Of a DNA stretch of 64,000 nt, positions 50,353 through 58,652 are shown piece by piece. Both the position numbers and the translations under genes were made by a program. Source of the DNA: Streptomyces lateritius (GTDB lineage Bacteria; Actinomycetota; Actinomycetes; Streptomycetales; Streptomycetaceae); contig NZ_BMTO01000004.1 in the NCBI RefSeq assembly GCF_014649715.1, forward strand, positions 62,001-126,000, given 5' to 3'. Positions within the stretch are counted from its first letter, which is position 1. Each line of letters opens with the position of its first letter. Under the pieces are notes generated by a model. It was not told the origin of the DNA. It saw nothing but the letters and a program-made list of their open reading frames with translations, and searched no databases.

Positions 50353-50817
50353 GTGCCGCAGATTCCAGAGACGATCCACGAACTCACCGTCGGCCAGCTG
50401 TCCGCGCGCAGCGGCGCCGCGGTGTCCGCCCTGCACTTCTACGAGTCCAAGGGCCTGATCACCAGCCGCCGCACCAGTGGCAACCAGCGTCGTTACGGCA
50501 GGGACATCCTGCGCCGGGTGGCCTTCATCCGCGCGGCGCAGCGCGTGGGCATCCCGCTCGCGACCATCCGCGACGCACTCGCCGAGCTCCCCGAGGAGCG
50601 CACGCCCACCAACGAGGACTGGGCGCGGCTCTCGGCGGCCTGGCGTACGGAGCTGGACGAGCGGATCAAGCAGCTCGGTCGGCTGCGGGACCATCTCACC
50701 GACTGCATCGGCTGCGGGTGCCTGTCGCTGGAGACCTGCGTGCTGTCCAACCCGGACGACGTGATCGGCGAGCGCATGACAGGCTCCCGGCTGCTGCCCG
50801 AGCGCCGGGGCGCGTAG
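50353..50817 (+). CDS. soxR: redox-sensing MerR-family activator SoxR
   Basis: 154 residues. MerR winged helix ([26 protein letters not shown], core [15 protein letters not shown]), dimerisation helix, and the iron-sulfur motif [12 protein letters not shown] near residue 120, Cys spacing C-x2-C-x-C-x5-C. A long tail ([13 protein letters not shown]) follows. In S. coelicolor SoxR responds to redox-active pigments such as actinorhodin and activates efflux and reductase genes (family knowledge). GTG 50353 lies directly behind GAGGA, so the ribosome binding site is unusually close. No SoxS gene exists in Streptomyces. Confidence 0.94.
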   Translation: MPQIPETIHELTVGQLSARSGAAVSALHFYESKGLITSRRTSGNQRRYGRDILRRVAFIRAAQRVGIPLATIRDALAELPEERTPTNEDWARLSAAWRTELDERIKQLGRLRDHLTDCIGCGCLSLETCVLSNPDDVIGERMTGSRLLPERRGA

Positions 50818-50947
50818 GCCGCAGCGCCGGGGCGCGTGGCAGCGGCGGCGGACGGGACGTCACGGGAGAGGGGCCCACCACCCCCGTGGACGGGCCCCTC
50901 GGTTCCTGTGGGCGACGGCCGGACTCCAGCCCCGCTCCGGCGCCGGG

Positions 50948-52018
50948 TCACTCGTACTCGGTACCGCCCTTGCGGGTCAGATACGCCGGACTGACCGCCT
51001 TGGCGATGGCGCGGCCGCCCACGACGGGGCTGTACCGCTCCGTCGCCGGGCGGACCACGACCCCCTCGCGCAGATGCAGCTCCCGCCCGGACACGGTCTC
51101 CCGGCCGCTCGCCAGTTCCAGCACCTTCGCCGGTTCGTACGGCCCCGTGTACAGCCGCGGTACGAGCGGCAGTTCACCCGGCTCCAGGACCTCGGCCGGG
51201 TCCAGCCACCGCACCTCGCCGTCGATCTCGGCCGAAACGTCGAACACGGCATAACCCAGCCCCTCGCCACGGGCGTCGGCGCCGTAGCCGAGGTCCTGCA
51301 CACCGGCTCCGTACACCTCGCCGAACAGGCCGACCCGGCGGGCGCCGAGACGTGCGGCGAGCCGCGCCGCCACCGCCGGGACGTCATGGCCGAGGACGGC
51401 CCGCCAGTACAGGTTGCGCGGGTCCTCCCGGAGCGCGAGCCCCTTCGCGCCGAACCCCTTCGAGGAGACCTGGATCCGCCCGTCCTCCGCGAGGTACGTC
51501 ACCAGGCAGGCCGAGCCGTGCAGCTTCTCCGTCAGCACGACCGGCTCGCCGGGCTCGAAGATCCCCGGGTACCGCTGAAGGTTCTCGATGTCGACCCACG
51601 GCAGCAGATCGGGAGCCGACTCCACGTCCCCGCTCATCGTCGGCGGTATCGGCGGCACCCACTTCGTGATGCCCAGCACGTCGGCGAAATCGGTCCCCTC
51701 GGCGGCCGCCCCGACCAGGTCGACGTCCGCCAGAGCCTTCGGACGGCACACGATGCCCTGCGACAACTCGCCCCGCAGCCGCACCGCCTTGACCCGGTCC
51801 GACGCCTTCCCGGCGAGCCGCCCCGTCAGCCCCAGCTCGTCGACGAGCGCGGCCGGCAGCACCGCCTGCTCCGGGATGTAGACGGCGACATCCCCGCTGC
51901 GGTACGCGCCCTTGGCGACGACGGCCCGATAGAGCCCCACCTGCGCCAGCTCGAGCGCGTCGGCGTTGGGATGGGCGTGGACGGTCAGCGGTTCGGCGGT
52001 GACGCGCAGCGTCGACAT
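50948..52018 (-). CDS. ATP-dependent RNA ligase, DraRnl-like
   Basis: 356 residues. An N-terminal OB-like module (about 1-105, STLRVTAEPLTVHAHPNADALEL, core LTVHAHPNADAL) is followed by a nucleotidyltransferase domain with motif I EKLHGSACL (adenylated Lys), motif III LFGEVYG, and motifs IV/V EGVVVRP and AIAKAVS. This is the two-module build of the Deinococcus RNA ligase group, which seals 3'-OH/5'-phosphate nicks (family knowledge). ATG 52018 has GGAGAG 6 bases upstream. Convergent with soxR (131 bases apart). The natural substrate, such as tRNA or mRNA damaged by nucleases, is unknown. Confidence 0.85.
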   Translation of the reverse strand: MSTLRVTAEPLTVHAHPNADALELAQVGLYRAVVAKGAYRSGDVAVYIPEQAVLPAALVDELGLTGRLAGKASDRVKAVRLRGELSQGIVCRPKALADVDLVGAAAEGTDFADVLGITKWVPPIPPTMSGDVESAPDLLPWVDIENLQRYPGIFEPGEPVVLTEKLHGSACLVTYLAEDGRIQVSSKGFGAKGLALREDPRNLYWRAVLGHDVPAVAARLAARLGARRVGLFGEVYGAGVQDLGYGADARGEGLGYAVFDVSAEIDGEVRWLDPAEVLEPGELPLVPRLYTGPYEPAKVLELASGRETVSGRELHLREGVVVRPATERYSPVVGGRAIAKAVSPAYLTRKGGTEYE

Positions 52019-52173
52019 GATCAACTCTCCGGTGGTTCGGACGGCTCAGGTGGCTGGGGCGCCTCGGTCGGCGTTCTCATCGCCGGACACTGTGCCGGTT
52101 GGAAAATCCCTTGGGCCACGGGATTTCGACTCTGCTAGCGTCGCCCTCTTGGCCGGGCGCCACCCTGAGGGGC

Positions 52174-52881
52174 CTACGCCGGGAACGCGGCCGCGACCAG
52201 CTGGGCGTTGGAGCTCGCCGGGCTGCCGTCCGGCAGGAGGAGGGTGTCCTCCAGGCCGATTCGGGTCGACAGGCCGAGGCGGCGGGCCAGGCGCACCAGC
52301 GGCCAGGCGCCGCCGTCCTCCCCGTGGAGGAGGATCGGGGCGGCGGGGGCGGAGCCGAGCGTGGCGAGCAGGTCGAGGGCCGTCGTCCCGGCCGTGGCCG
52401 GGTCCGGGTCCGTGATCTCCGCGAGGATCCGCAGCACCCGGGAGGCCAGCGGGGAGCGGAGGAACCGCGCCGGGCCTTCCGTACCGGACCAGAGCCCCGC
52501 CTCCACCCCCACGCCCCGGTCCAGGAGCGCCGCCGCCAGCTCCTCGGCGCCCGGCTCGTGCCAGTTCACCGAGGCATGGTCCGGCAGGACCGTCCAGGCA
52601 CGGACGCGCTCCACCCGCCGTACCGGATCCGGCTCCGCCCACGCGCCGGTCGTCACCCCCACCGGGACGTCCACGGCCGCCCGGATCGCCGTCAGCGTCT
52701 CAGCGAGCACCCGGGGCGAGAGCGTGTCGCCGCCGCAGGGCGTCTTGGGGTGGACATGGACGTCCGCCGCCCCGGCCGCGACCGCTCGCGCCGCCTCCTG
52801 CGCCATGGCGGCCGGCGACATCGGCACGGCAGCCGAATCCCCCGGGCCGCGGCCCCCGTTCAGACAGACCTGGAGCACCAC
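52174..52881 (-). CDS. BKACE family (3-keto-5-aminohexanoate cleavage) enzyme
   Basis: 235 residues, shorter than the usual 270-310. Conserved pieces: VCLNGGRG, the Zn-binding ADVHVHPKTPCGGDTLS, GVTTGAW, ASVNWHEPGAEELAAALLDRGVGVEAGLWS (core ASVNWHEPGAE) and the late ILLHGEDGGAWPL and RIGLEDTL. BKACE enzymes cleave beta-keto acids with acetyl-CoA to give acetoacetate and a new CoA ester (family knowledge). GTG 52881 is preferred because GGAGG lies close upstream. 14 bases separate it from the zinc-ribbon gene on the same strand, so the two may be an operon. Confidence 0.85.
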   Translation of the reverse strand: MVLQVCLNGGRGPGDSAAVPMSPAAMAQEAARAVAAGAADVHVHPKTPCGGDTLSPRVLAETLTAIRAAVDVPVGVTTGAWAEPDPVRRVERVRAWTVLPDHASVNWHEPGAEELAAALLDRGVGVEAGLWSGTEGPARFLRSPLASRVLRILAEITDPDPATAGTTALDLLATLGSAPAAPILLHGEDGGAWPLVRLARRLGLSTRIGLEDTLLLPDGSPASSNAQLVAAAFPA

Positions 52882-52895
52882 GCCCCTCCGTACCC

Positions 52896-53507
52896 TCAGG
52901 CGACCGACGCGAGGCGCGGGAACGCCTCTCCCCGCGCCCGGGCCAGCGCCCCCGAGGTCAGGACCGCCCTCGGCACCACCACCCCGCAGTCCCCGCAGAC
53001 CGGCCCGAACCACGGCTCGTTCTCGAGGTCCGGCCGCCACTCGATGCGGGGCCCCGAGCACACCGGACAGCGCTCCCCGGGCCCCGACTCCAGCGCTGCG
53101 ATCAGCCGGCGCAACACCACGGCCAGCGGCTCCGACGGGTGGAGCGCCGGATCGTCGCACCGCGCCACCCCGTTCCCGCCCCACGTCCGCCGGTGCCAGT
53201 CGTCGAGCGCCCCGGGCCTGCGCAGCCCCTCGTGCTTCTCGCGCCGCCGCCGGGCGGCGAACTCCTTCTCGTACGCGAGCCACACCGCCCGCGCCTCCTC
53301 CAGCTCCTCCAGCGCGGCCACCAGCCGCCGTGGATCGAGCTCCCGGTCCTCGGGCCCGAACCTGTGCCTGCGGCACAGATGGTGCCAGGTCGCGCGGTGC
53401 CCGTAGGGGGCGAACCGCTCCAGGCACTTGCGCAGCGAATACCTCCGCAGCGCCGTGTCGCACCCTGGATCACGTACCTGTCTCGCGAGACTCCGGAAAC
53501 CCGCCAT
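52896..53507 (-). CDS. hypothetical protein with zinc ribbon
   Basis: 203 residues. The N-terminal half is rich in Arg and helical (ATWHHLCRRHRFGPEDRELDP, then LEELEEARAVWLAYEKEFAARRRREK, core LEELEEARAVWLAYEKE), possibly a coiled coil near residues 70-95. The C-terminal half has CPVCSGPR and CGDCGVVVPRAVL, a likely four-Cys zinc ribbon. No family is recognised. ATG 53507 has GAGG 9 bases upstream. An unusually long inverted repeat lies 49-83 bases before the start. Confidence 0.7.
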   Translation of the reverse strand: MAGFRSLARQVRDPGCDTALRRYSLRKCLERFAPYGHRATWHHLCRRHRFGPEDRELDPRRLVAALEELEEARAVWLAYEKEFAARRRREKHEGLRRPGALDDWHRRTWGGNGVARCDDPALHPSEPLAVVLRRLIAALESGPGERCPVCSGPRIEWRPDLENEPWFGPVCGDCGVVVPRAVLTSGALARARGEAFPRLASVA

Positions 53508-53555
53508 CGCTCCGCACCTCCGTCGCTGCTGTACTTCGGCGTCAAGGACGTTATG

Positions 53556-53590
53556 GAATGGACGAACGACTGCCCCGTCGTGTTCCATTC
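53556..53590. promoter_or_regulatory. long inverted repeat before the zinc-ribbon gene
   Basis: GAATGGACGAACGAC on the left and GTCGTGTTCCATTC on the right pair over about 12-13 positions (one indel) around TGCCCC. The stretch is AT-rich for this genome and sits upstream of the minus-strand gene starting at 53507. It could be an operator or an RNA hairpin in the leader. Confidence 0.5.
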
Positions 53591-53675
53591 AAAATTCGAT
53601 GGGGGCCATCAGAGGTGGGCGGGGGACCCGTGGTGCACGGTGTACGCCTGGGACGAGTGCCCGGTCAGGGGTGTT

Positions 53676-54914
53676 TCACCTGCCGATCCGTCCCGCCGAT
53701 GTCACCAGCCGAGCCAGTTGCGGATGACAGATGTCACTGTGCTCCCCGACCACCTCGGCGGTGTCGACGCTGACACACCCCGCCGCCGGAATCCCGCCCC
53801 GCAGCGCGCCGGCCAGCGTCAGCGCCGCCGTGCCCGGTACCGCCTGGATGCCGTCGTGGCCGATCGCGCCCCACCGCCTGTCGCTGCCGAGCAGCGAATC
53901 GGCGTCCCGGGCGAGGCGGGAGGCCAGCGGATAGAACACCCGGAGCGAGGTGTCGTGCCGCGAGTAGCAGCCGACCACGGGCCCGTCGACCCGCCGCTGC
54001 AGATCACGCAGCGCGCCGCCCCGGCCCGGCTCGTGTGGCAGACTCGCCGCGAAGGCGTAGTGCGAGAAGGCGCCCTGGAGCAGTGTCACCGACCCGACCG
54101 TACGCACCCCGTCGGGCAGCCCGCGCAGCGCGTACGCGACGAGCCGGGCGCCCATGCTGTGCCCGACGAGATGGACGCGCAGTCCGGGGGAGGAGCGGGC
54201 CACCCCGCCCAGCAGCGGACCGAGACCCCGCTCGCCGACAACACCGGCCCGGCGCTTCATCGTGTAGTACGTGGCCTGGCGCAGCGCCTCCCGGGCGCCC
54301 TTCCAGTACCGCCCCAGCCCGCTGCCGCCGAACGCGTCCCGCGGCGTGGGCACACTCCCCGGCCCGGCCGCCTCCTCCAGGGCGTCGGCGAACATCGCGC
54401 AGACCGCCACCGGGTCCCCGAGAAGGAAGTCCGGCACCGGCGGACCCGCCGACCCCTCCGCGCCACCCGACGGCCGCTCCACGAAGGCCGCCGAACCGTT
54501 CGTGTCCGTCAGCACCCGCAGCAGCTCGCCGAACTCGCCGAAAGCGGCCTCGTCCTCCGGCTGCTCCCGCAGCAGCACGGCGAGCCGCTCCACCACCGCC
54601 CCCTTGCCCGGGTGGACGGCCGCCACGGACGCGAAGTCGAGGATCGGCTCGTCGGAGAACATGATGGAGGGCCAGACCACCCCCACGTACCCGACCCGCA
54701 CGCCCGACCGCACCAGGCCGGGGAACGGGGCGAAGAAGGCCGCGTACAGCCGGGCGGCCACGGAGGGGGAGTTGTTCCACCCGTGGGCGAACATCACCAG
54801 GTCCGTGACCCCCTGCCCGGCCGTCGCCGCCAGCGCCTCGCGCTGCCCGGCCGCCCCGTCGCCGTCCTTGTCGAACCTGATCTCCCGGTACGGCTCCACA
54901 CTCATCCCGGTCAT
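53676..54914 (-). CDS. alpha/beta hydrolase (large, uncharacterised)
   Basis: 412 residues. Oxyanion and strand DLVMFAHGWNNS near the N-terminus and the nucleophile elbow LVGHSMGARLV at about 245 indicate an alpha/beta hydrolase; acidic and His residues near YSRHDTSLRVFYPLASRLA and HSDICHP could complete the triad. The N-terminus EIRFDKDGD looks like a beta strand, and no signal peptide is present. Similar Streptomyces proteins are sometimes misannotated as serine-threonine kinase. ATG 54914 has GGAGGG 12 bases upstream; ATG 54905 is an alternative. Substrate unknown. Confidence 0.75.
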   Translation of the reverse strand: MTGMSVEPYREIRFDKDGDGAAGQREALAATAGQGVTDLVMFAHGWNNSPSVAARLYAAFFAPFPGLVRSGVRVGYVGVVWPSIMFSDEPILDFASVAAVHPGKGAVVERLAVLLREQPEDEAAFGEFGELLRVLTDTNGSAAFVERPSGGAEGSAGPPVPDFLLGDPVAVCAMFADALEEAAGPGSVPTPRDAFGGSGLGRYWKGAREALRQATYYTMKRRAGVVGERGLGPLLGGVARSSPGLRVHLVGHSMGARLVAYALRGLPDGVRTVGSVTLLQGAFSHYAFAASLPHEPGRGGALRDLQRRVDGPVVGCYSRHDTSLRVFYPLASRLARDADSLLGSDRRWGAIGHDGIQAVPGTAALTLAGALRGGIPAAGCVSVDTAEVVGEHSDICHPQLARLVTSAGRIGR

Positions 54915-54941
54915 GGACTGCCCGTCCCTCCGCGTCGAGGA

Positions 54942-54957
54942 AGCTCTCTCGAGAGCT
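54942..54957. promoter_or_regulatory. palindrome AGCTCTC-TC-GAGAGCT before the alpha/beta hydrolase
   Basis: Exact 7-base arms with a 2-base centre, 28 bases upstream of ATG 54914. Neighbouring sequence repeats GAGCTC and GAGCAGGCTCTG, so several half sites are present. Possible operator; the binder is unknown. Confidence 0.45.
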
Positions 54958-55037
54958 CTGCCGAAGCCCTGTCGAGCTCCACCGAGCAGGCTCTGCTCGC
55001 GACAGCATCCTGCGGGCGCGGGGGGACGGCCAGGCTT

Positions 55038-56354
55038 TCAGCGCAGACGCGCCGCGGAGACCTCCGGGAAGTGCAGGACGACGTCGTACGCCGTGGCGAG
55101 GCGGACGGGTGCCTGACTGCCCGGCCACGGATACGCGGTGCCGATCAGCCAACTGGCCCGGTGCCCGTTCAGCCAGCTCCTGGCAGCGGGGGCCGCCGTC
55201 CGCACGTCCAGCAGGAACGGCCGCGGCGACACCCGGTCCAGGGTCTCGGCGTTGCTGCCCTCGCCCGGCAGGCCGACCGTGAAGCGCCGGACGGGCTCGC
55301 CCGCCGCCGCCGTGTCGTGGGCGTTGAACGAGCCGCGCCCGAAGGAGGCGCCCACGCTGACGTAGTCGCGTCCCAGCGCGTCGCGCAGGAAGGCACCCTG
55401 GAGACGGGGGTACTGGTCCGGCTTGGTCGTCTCGTACCCCACGTGGCCGTTGTGCGCGGACAGCACCATCCGGTCGCCCGTGGTCCGCTGCCACCACACG
55501 GTGTTCTCGGCCATGATCCGGTCGCGGTAGAGCATCGCGTCGGCCACGCCCTCGCCCGTCATGTCGTGGGCGTACTCCGTGCCGACCTGGGCGATGACCC
55601 GGGCGTGCTGAAGCATCCAGGTGTGCTCCTCGCGGTCGGGTCCGGGCTTCTGCCGCTCCAGCAGCGCCAGGGCCTGCCCGACCTCCGAGGCCATCCGCCG
55701 CCGCTCCTCGCGCGGCTTGGCCAGATAGGCGTTCATCCAGGCGTCGACCGTGCCCACCGGCCGTGAGGCGCGGTACAGCTCCTCGAAGGGGGGCAGCAGC
55801 CGCGGGTACGTCCGGCCCACGTATCCGGTCACGGTGGCGAAGAGGTGGGCGCCCGCATGGCCGAGGTCGTTCCCCATGAAGCGCACGGGATGCCTGGGGT
55901 GGCGCACGTTGTGCCGGCGCATCCAGGTGAACAGGTCGAGGTACTCCTCGGTGTTCCAGAAGCCGTACGCGTTCTGGAACTCCTCGCGCATGATCTTCCG
56001 GATGTCGCCCTTTCCGAAGCGCACGTAGTCGTCGATCAGCAGGCCCGTGGACCAGTTGGCCTCCAGGGCGAACGTGGTGAAGCCCCGCTTCTCGACCAGG
56101 TGCTCGAAGATCCGGTGCTTGGCCGCGAAGAACTCGGCCGAGCTGTGCGTCGCCTCGCCGATCCCGACGACCTTCGCCGGGCCGATCATCCGGTCCAGCG
56201 CCCGCAGGTCGTCCAAGGGGCGGGCGGTTCGGGCGAGTTCACGGGCGGGGTCCGTCGCCGGGGAGTCCGCCCGCGCGGCGGGGGCGAGGGCGGCGAGGCA
56301 GAGCGCCAGGACCGCCCCCACCAGCGGTAACCGATGTCGTGTCAGCGTGTTCAT
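55038..56354 (-). CDS. secreted erythromycin-esterase family protein
   Basis: 438 residues. The signal peptide is LPLVGAVLALCLAALAPAARA. The Ere-type fold has VVGIGEATHSSAEFFAAKHRIFEHLVE (core GIGEATHSSAEFF), with the Glu-x2-His motif, DLGHAG, and VLSAHNGHVGYE with a second His. Ere-type enzymes hydrolyse the macrolide lactone in resistance cases, but many genomic members act on other esters (family knowledge). The secreted form and the lack of a neighbouring macrolide cluster argue against self-resistance. Family name is firm; activity is open. Confidence 0.85.
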   Translation of the reverse strand: MNTLTRHRLPLVGAVLALCLAALAPAARADSPATDPARELARTARPLDDLRALDRMIGPAKVVGIGEATHSSAEFFAAKHRIFEHLVEKRGFTTFALEANWSTGLLIDDYVRFGKGDIRKIMREEFQNAYGFWNTEEYLDLFTWMRRHNVRHPRHPVRFMGNDLGHAGAHLFATVTGYVGRTYPRLLPPFEELYRASRPVGTVDAWMNAYLAKPREERRRMASEVGQALALLERQKPGPDREEHTWMLQHARVIAQVGTEYAHDMTGEGVADAMLYRDRIMAENTVWWQRTTGDRMVLSAHNGHVGYETTKPDQYPRLQGAFLRDALGRDYVSVGASFGRGSFNAHDTAAAGEPVRRFTVGLPGEGSNAETLDRVSPRPFLLDVRTAAPAARSWLNGHRASWLIGTAYPWPGSQAPVRLATAYDVVLHFPEVSAARLR

Positions 56355-56445
56355 ACATCAAGCCTGTCGACCGGCAGGACCCTCCCGCCAACCTGCCCAC
56401 ACCCGTCCGTGCGGGGGGTTTGCCCCACCGGCCGGCGATCAGCGG

Positions 56446-57735
56446 TCAGCGGTACAACAGGTACTCCTCGCGCACGGCACGGAAGGCGGCCAGGTCCGCA
56501 CCCCAGGCCCCCACCACCTCGTCGGTGTCCGCGCCCGCGTCGATCAGCGTCCGCACCCGCGTCGAACCGGTCAGCTTGTCGATCCAGTGGTCCGGGCGCC
56601 AGGCGAAGCCGCTCCACGACCGCTTGGCGCAGACCAGCAGCCCGATGCCGGCGCGTACGGGGTCGAAGGCGGCCCGGTCGTGCACCTGGACCTGCACGCC
56701 GCCGACCGTCCTGCCCTGGAACTTGGAGAAGGTCGGGGCGAAGTACGCCTCGCGGAACCGCACTCCGGGCAGGCCCAGGGCGTTCGCCGCCTCCGCCCAC
56801 CGCCGGTCGATCCCCTCCGCGCCGAGCAGTTCGAAGGGGCGGGTGGTGCCGCGCCCCTCGGAGAGGTTCGTGCCCTCGAACAGGCAGGTGCCGGCGTAGA
56901 CGAGCGCGGTGTCGGGTGTGGGCATGTTGGGGCTCGGCGGCACCCACGGCAGCCCGGTGGCGTCGAAGAAGTCCGACCGCTTCCAGCCCGACATCCGTAC
57001 GGTTTCCAGGGCCACCGGCTTCGCCAGGAACTCGCCGTTGAACAGCCGGGCCAGTTCCGCCACCGTCATCCCGTGCGCCTGCGCGATCGGCTCCCGGCCC
57101 ACGAAGGTGGCGAAGGCGCGGTCGAGGACCGGGCCGAGGGCGGCCCGCCCGGTCACCGGGTTCGGCCGGTCCAGGACCACGAACCGCTTCCCGGCCAGCG
57201 AGGCGGCCACCATGCAGTCGTAGAGCGTCCAGATGTAGGTGTAGAAGCGCGCGCCCACGTCCTGGATGTCGAAGACGACCGTGTCCACGCCCGACGAGGT
57301 GAAGACGTCCGCGAGCGGCTGCCCGCTCTTGAGGTACGTGTCGTAGACGGGGAGACCGGTCGCCGGGTCGTCGTAGCGGCCCTCGGAGCCGCCCGCCTGG
57401 GCCGTCCCCCGGAAGCCGTGCTCGGGGCCGAAGACGGCCGTCAGGTCCACCCGGTCGTCGGCGTGCATGACGTCGACGATGTGCCGGACGTCGGAGGCGA
57501 CGCCGGTGGGGTTGGTGACGACGCCGACCCGCTGCCCGGCGAGCGCCGCGTAGCCGTCGGCGGCCAGCCGCTCGAAGCCGGTACGGACCGGACGGGGAGG
57601 CTTGTCGTGGGCGAGGGCGGTGGGCGCGGTCACGGCTCCCACGCCGAGCGCGCCGCCGACGGCCAGCAGACCGCGTCTCGAAAGACCGGCCGAGCCGGAC
57701 GCGGGGGACGGGTCGGACGGGTCGGACGGGTTCAT
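56446..57735 (-). CDS. DUF1343/NamZ-type exo-beta-N-acetylmuramidase, probably Tat-secreted
   Basis: 429 residues. N-terminal SRRGLLAVGGALGVGAVTAP is a twin-arginine-type signal with an Asp/Ser/Pro repeat (PSDPSDPS) before it. DUF1343 blocks: GVVTNPTGV, VFGPEHGFRGTAQAG (probable catalytic Glu-His), DTVVFDIQDVGARFYTYI, VLDRPNPV and FEGTNLSEGRGTTRPFELLGA. Relatives release N-acetylmuramate from peptidoglycan fragments (family knowledge). No muramate uptake or etherase genes are adjacent. ATG 57735 has AAGGAGG 8 bases upstream. Confidence 0.88.
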   Translation of the reverse strand: MNPSDPSDPSPASGSAGLSRRGLLAVGGALGVGAVTAPTALAHDKPPRPVRTGFERLAADGYAALAGQRVGVVTNPTGVASDVRHIVDVMHADDRVDLTAVFGPEHGFRGTAQAGGSEGRYDDPATGLPVYDTYLKSGQPLADVFTSSGVDTVVFDIQDVGARFYTYIWTLYDCMVAASLAGKRFVVLDRPNPVTGRAALGPVLDRAFATFVGREPIAQAHGMTVAELARLFNGEFLAKPVALETVRMSGWKRSDFFDATGLPWVPPSPNMPTPDTALVYAGTCLFEGTNLSEGRGTTRPFELLGAEGIDRRWAEAANALGLPGVRFREAYFAPTFSKFQGRTVGGVQVQVHDRAAFDPVRAGIGLLVCAKRSWSGFAWRPDHWIDKLTGSTRVRTLIDAGADTDEVVGAWGADLAAFRAVREEYLLYR

Positions 57736-57838
57736 ACGGAAACCTCCTTGATCGCCTTCCCTGGCATGGGCCCGCACGCTAGCGCTCCTGACGCTCCCGG
57801 GGAACGAGGCGTGCGCCAGAGGGCTTCCCCATCCACAT

Positions 57839-57852
57839 ACCGACCAGTTAGT
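57839..57852 (+). promoter_or_regulatory. TetR operator before the SDR/acyl-CoA synthetase operon
   Basis: ACCGAC-CA-GTTAGT, a slightly imperfect version of ACCGAC-CA-GTCGGT found at 63381-63394, 36 bases before the SDR start. The first 10 bases are identical in both sites. Confidence 0.6.
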
Positions 57853-57887
57853 CTGCTCGGACGGTCGTCACGGAGAGGCGGGTCTCG

Positions 57888-58652
57888 ATGAGTACGGTGC
57901 AGGGCGCTGGAGTGGTCGTCACGGGTGCGGGGGGCGGGATCGGCGCCGCGCTGGCCCGACGGTTCGCCGCCGAGGGCGCGCGGGTCGTCGTCAACGACCT
58001 CGACCCCGGCCGTACCAAGGCCGTCGCCGAGGAGATCGGCGCCACCGCCGTGGCCGGAGACGCCTCCGCGATCGTCGAGGAGGCCCGCGAGGTCCTCGGC
58101 GGCACCGTCGACGTGTGGTGCGCCAATGCCGGACTCGCCTCGCCCGGCGACGCCTTCGCCGACGAGGCCGTCTGGGCGGCCGCCTGGGACGTCAACGTCA
58201 TGGCCCATGTCCGCGCGGCCCGCGCGCTGCTGCCCGACTGGCTGGAGCGCGGCAGCGGCCGCTTCGTCTCCACCGTCTCCGCCGCCGGCCTGCTGACCAT
58301 GGTCGGTGCCGCGCCCTACAGCGTGTCCAAGCACGGCGCGTACGCCTTCGCCGAATGGCTCTCCCTCACCTACAGGCACCGAGGGGTCAAGGTCCATGCC
58401 ATCTGCCCGCAGGGCGTGCGCACGGACATGCTGACCGCCGCCGGATCGGCCGGCGAGCTCGTCCTGGCACCCACCGCCATCGAACCCGAGGACGTCGCCG
58501 ACTCCCTCTTCGACGCCATCGAGTCCGACCGCTTCCTCGTCCTGCCGCACCCAGAGGTCGCCGACTACTACCGCGCCCGCGCCACCGACCCCGAGCGGTG
58601 GCTGGGCAACATGAACCACCTCCAGCGGAAGTGGGAAGGGGCGGGCGCGTGA
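57888..58652 (+). CDS. short-chain dehydrogenase/reductase
   Basis: 254 residues. Rossmann motif VVTGAGGGIGAALA, NAG in CANAGLA, catalytic Ser in STVSAAG, and YSVSKHG (Tyr-x3-Lys). The tail IDRFLVLPHPE-type stretch followed by LGNMNHLQRKWEG is typical of the SDR group found with acyl-CoA synthetases. First gene of a coupled operon: its last codon overlaps the next start (GTGA). Substrate unknown, probably a 3-hydroxyacyl or alcohol intermediate. Confidence 0.9.
   Translation: MSTVQGAGVVVTGAGGGIGAALARRFAAEGARVVVNDLDPGRTKAVAEEIGATAVAGDASAIVEEAREVLGGTVDVWCANAGLASPGDAFADEAVWAAAWDVNVMAHVRAARALLPDWLERGSGRFVSTVSAAGLLTMVGAAPYSVSKHGAYAFAEWLSLTYRHRGVKVHAICPQGVRTDMLTAAGSAGELVLAPTAIEPEDVADSLFDAIESDRFLVLPHPEVADYYRARATDPERWLGNMNHLQRKWEGAGA

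Noticed and set aside
52882..53463. Upstream extension of the BKACE gene through the zinc-ribbon gene
   Set aside because: The extension lies in another frame of a recognised gene, and the real start has GGAGG close upstream.
55038..56354. Macrolide self-resistance role for the erythromycin-esterase homologue
   Set aside because: It is secreted, and no macrolide or polyketide synthase gene is nearby; family membership alone is not enough.
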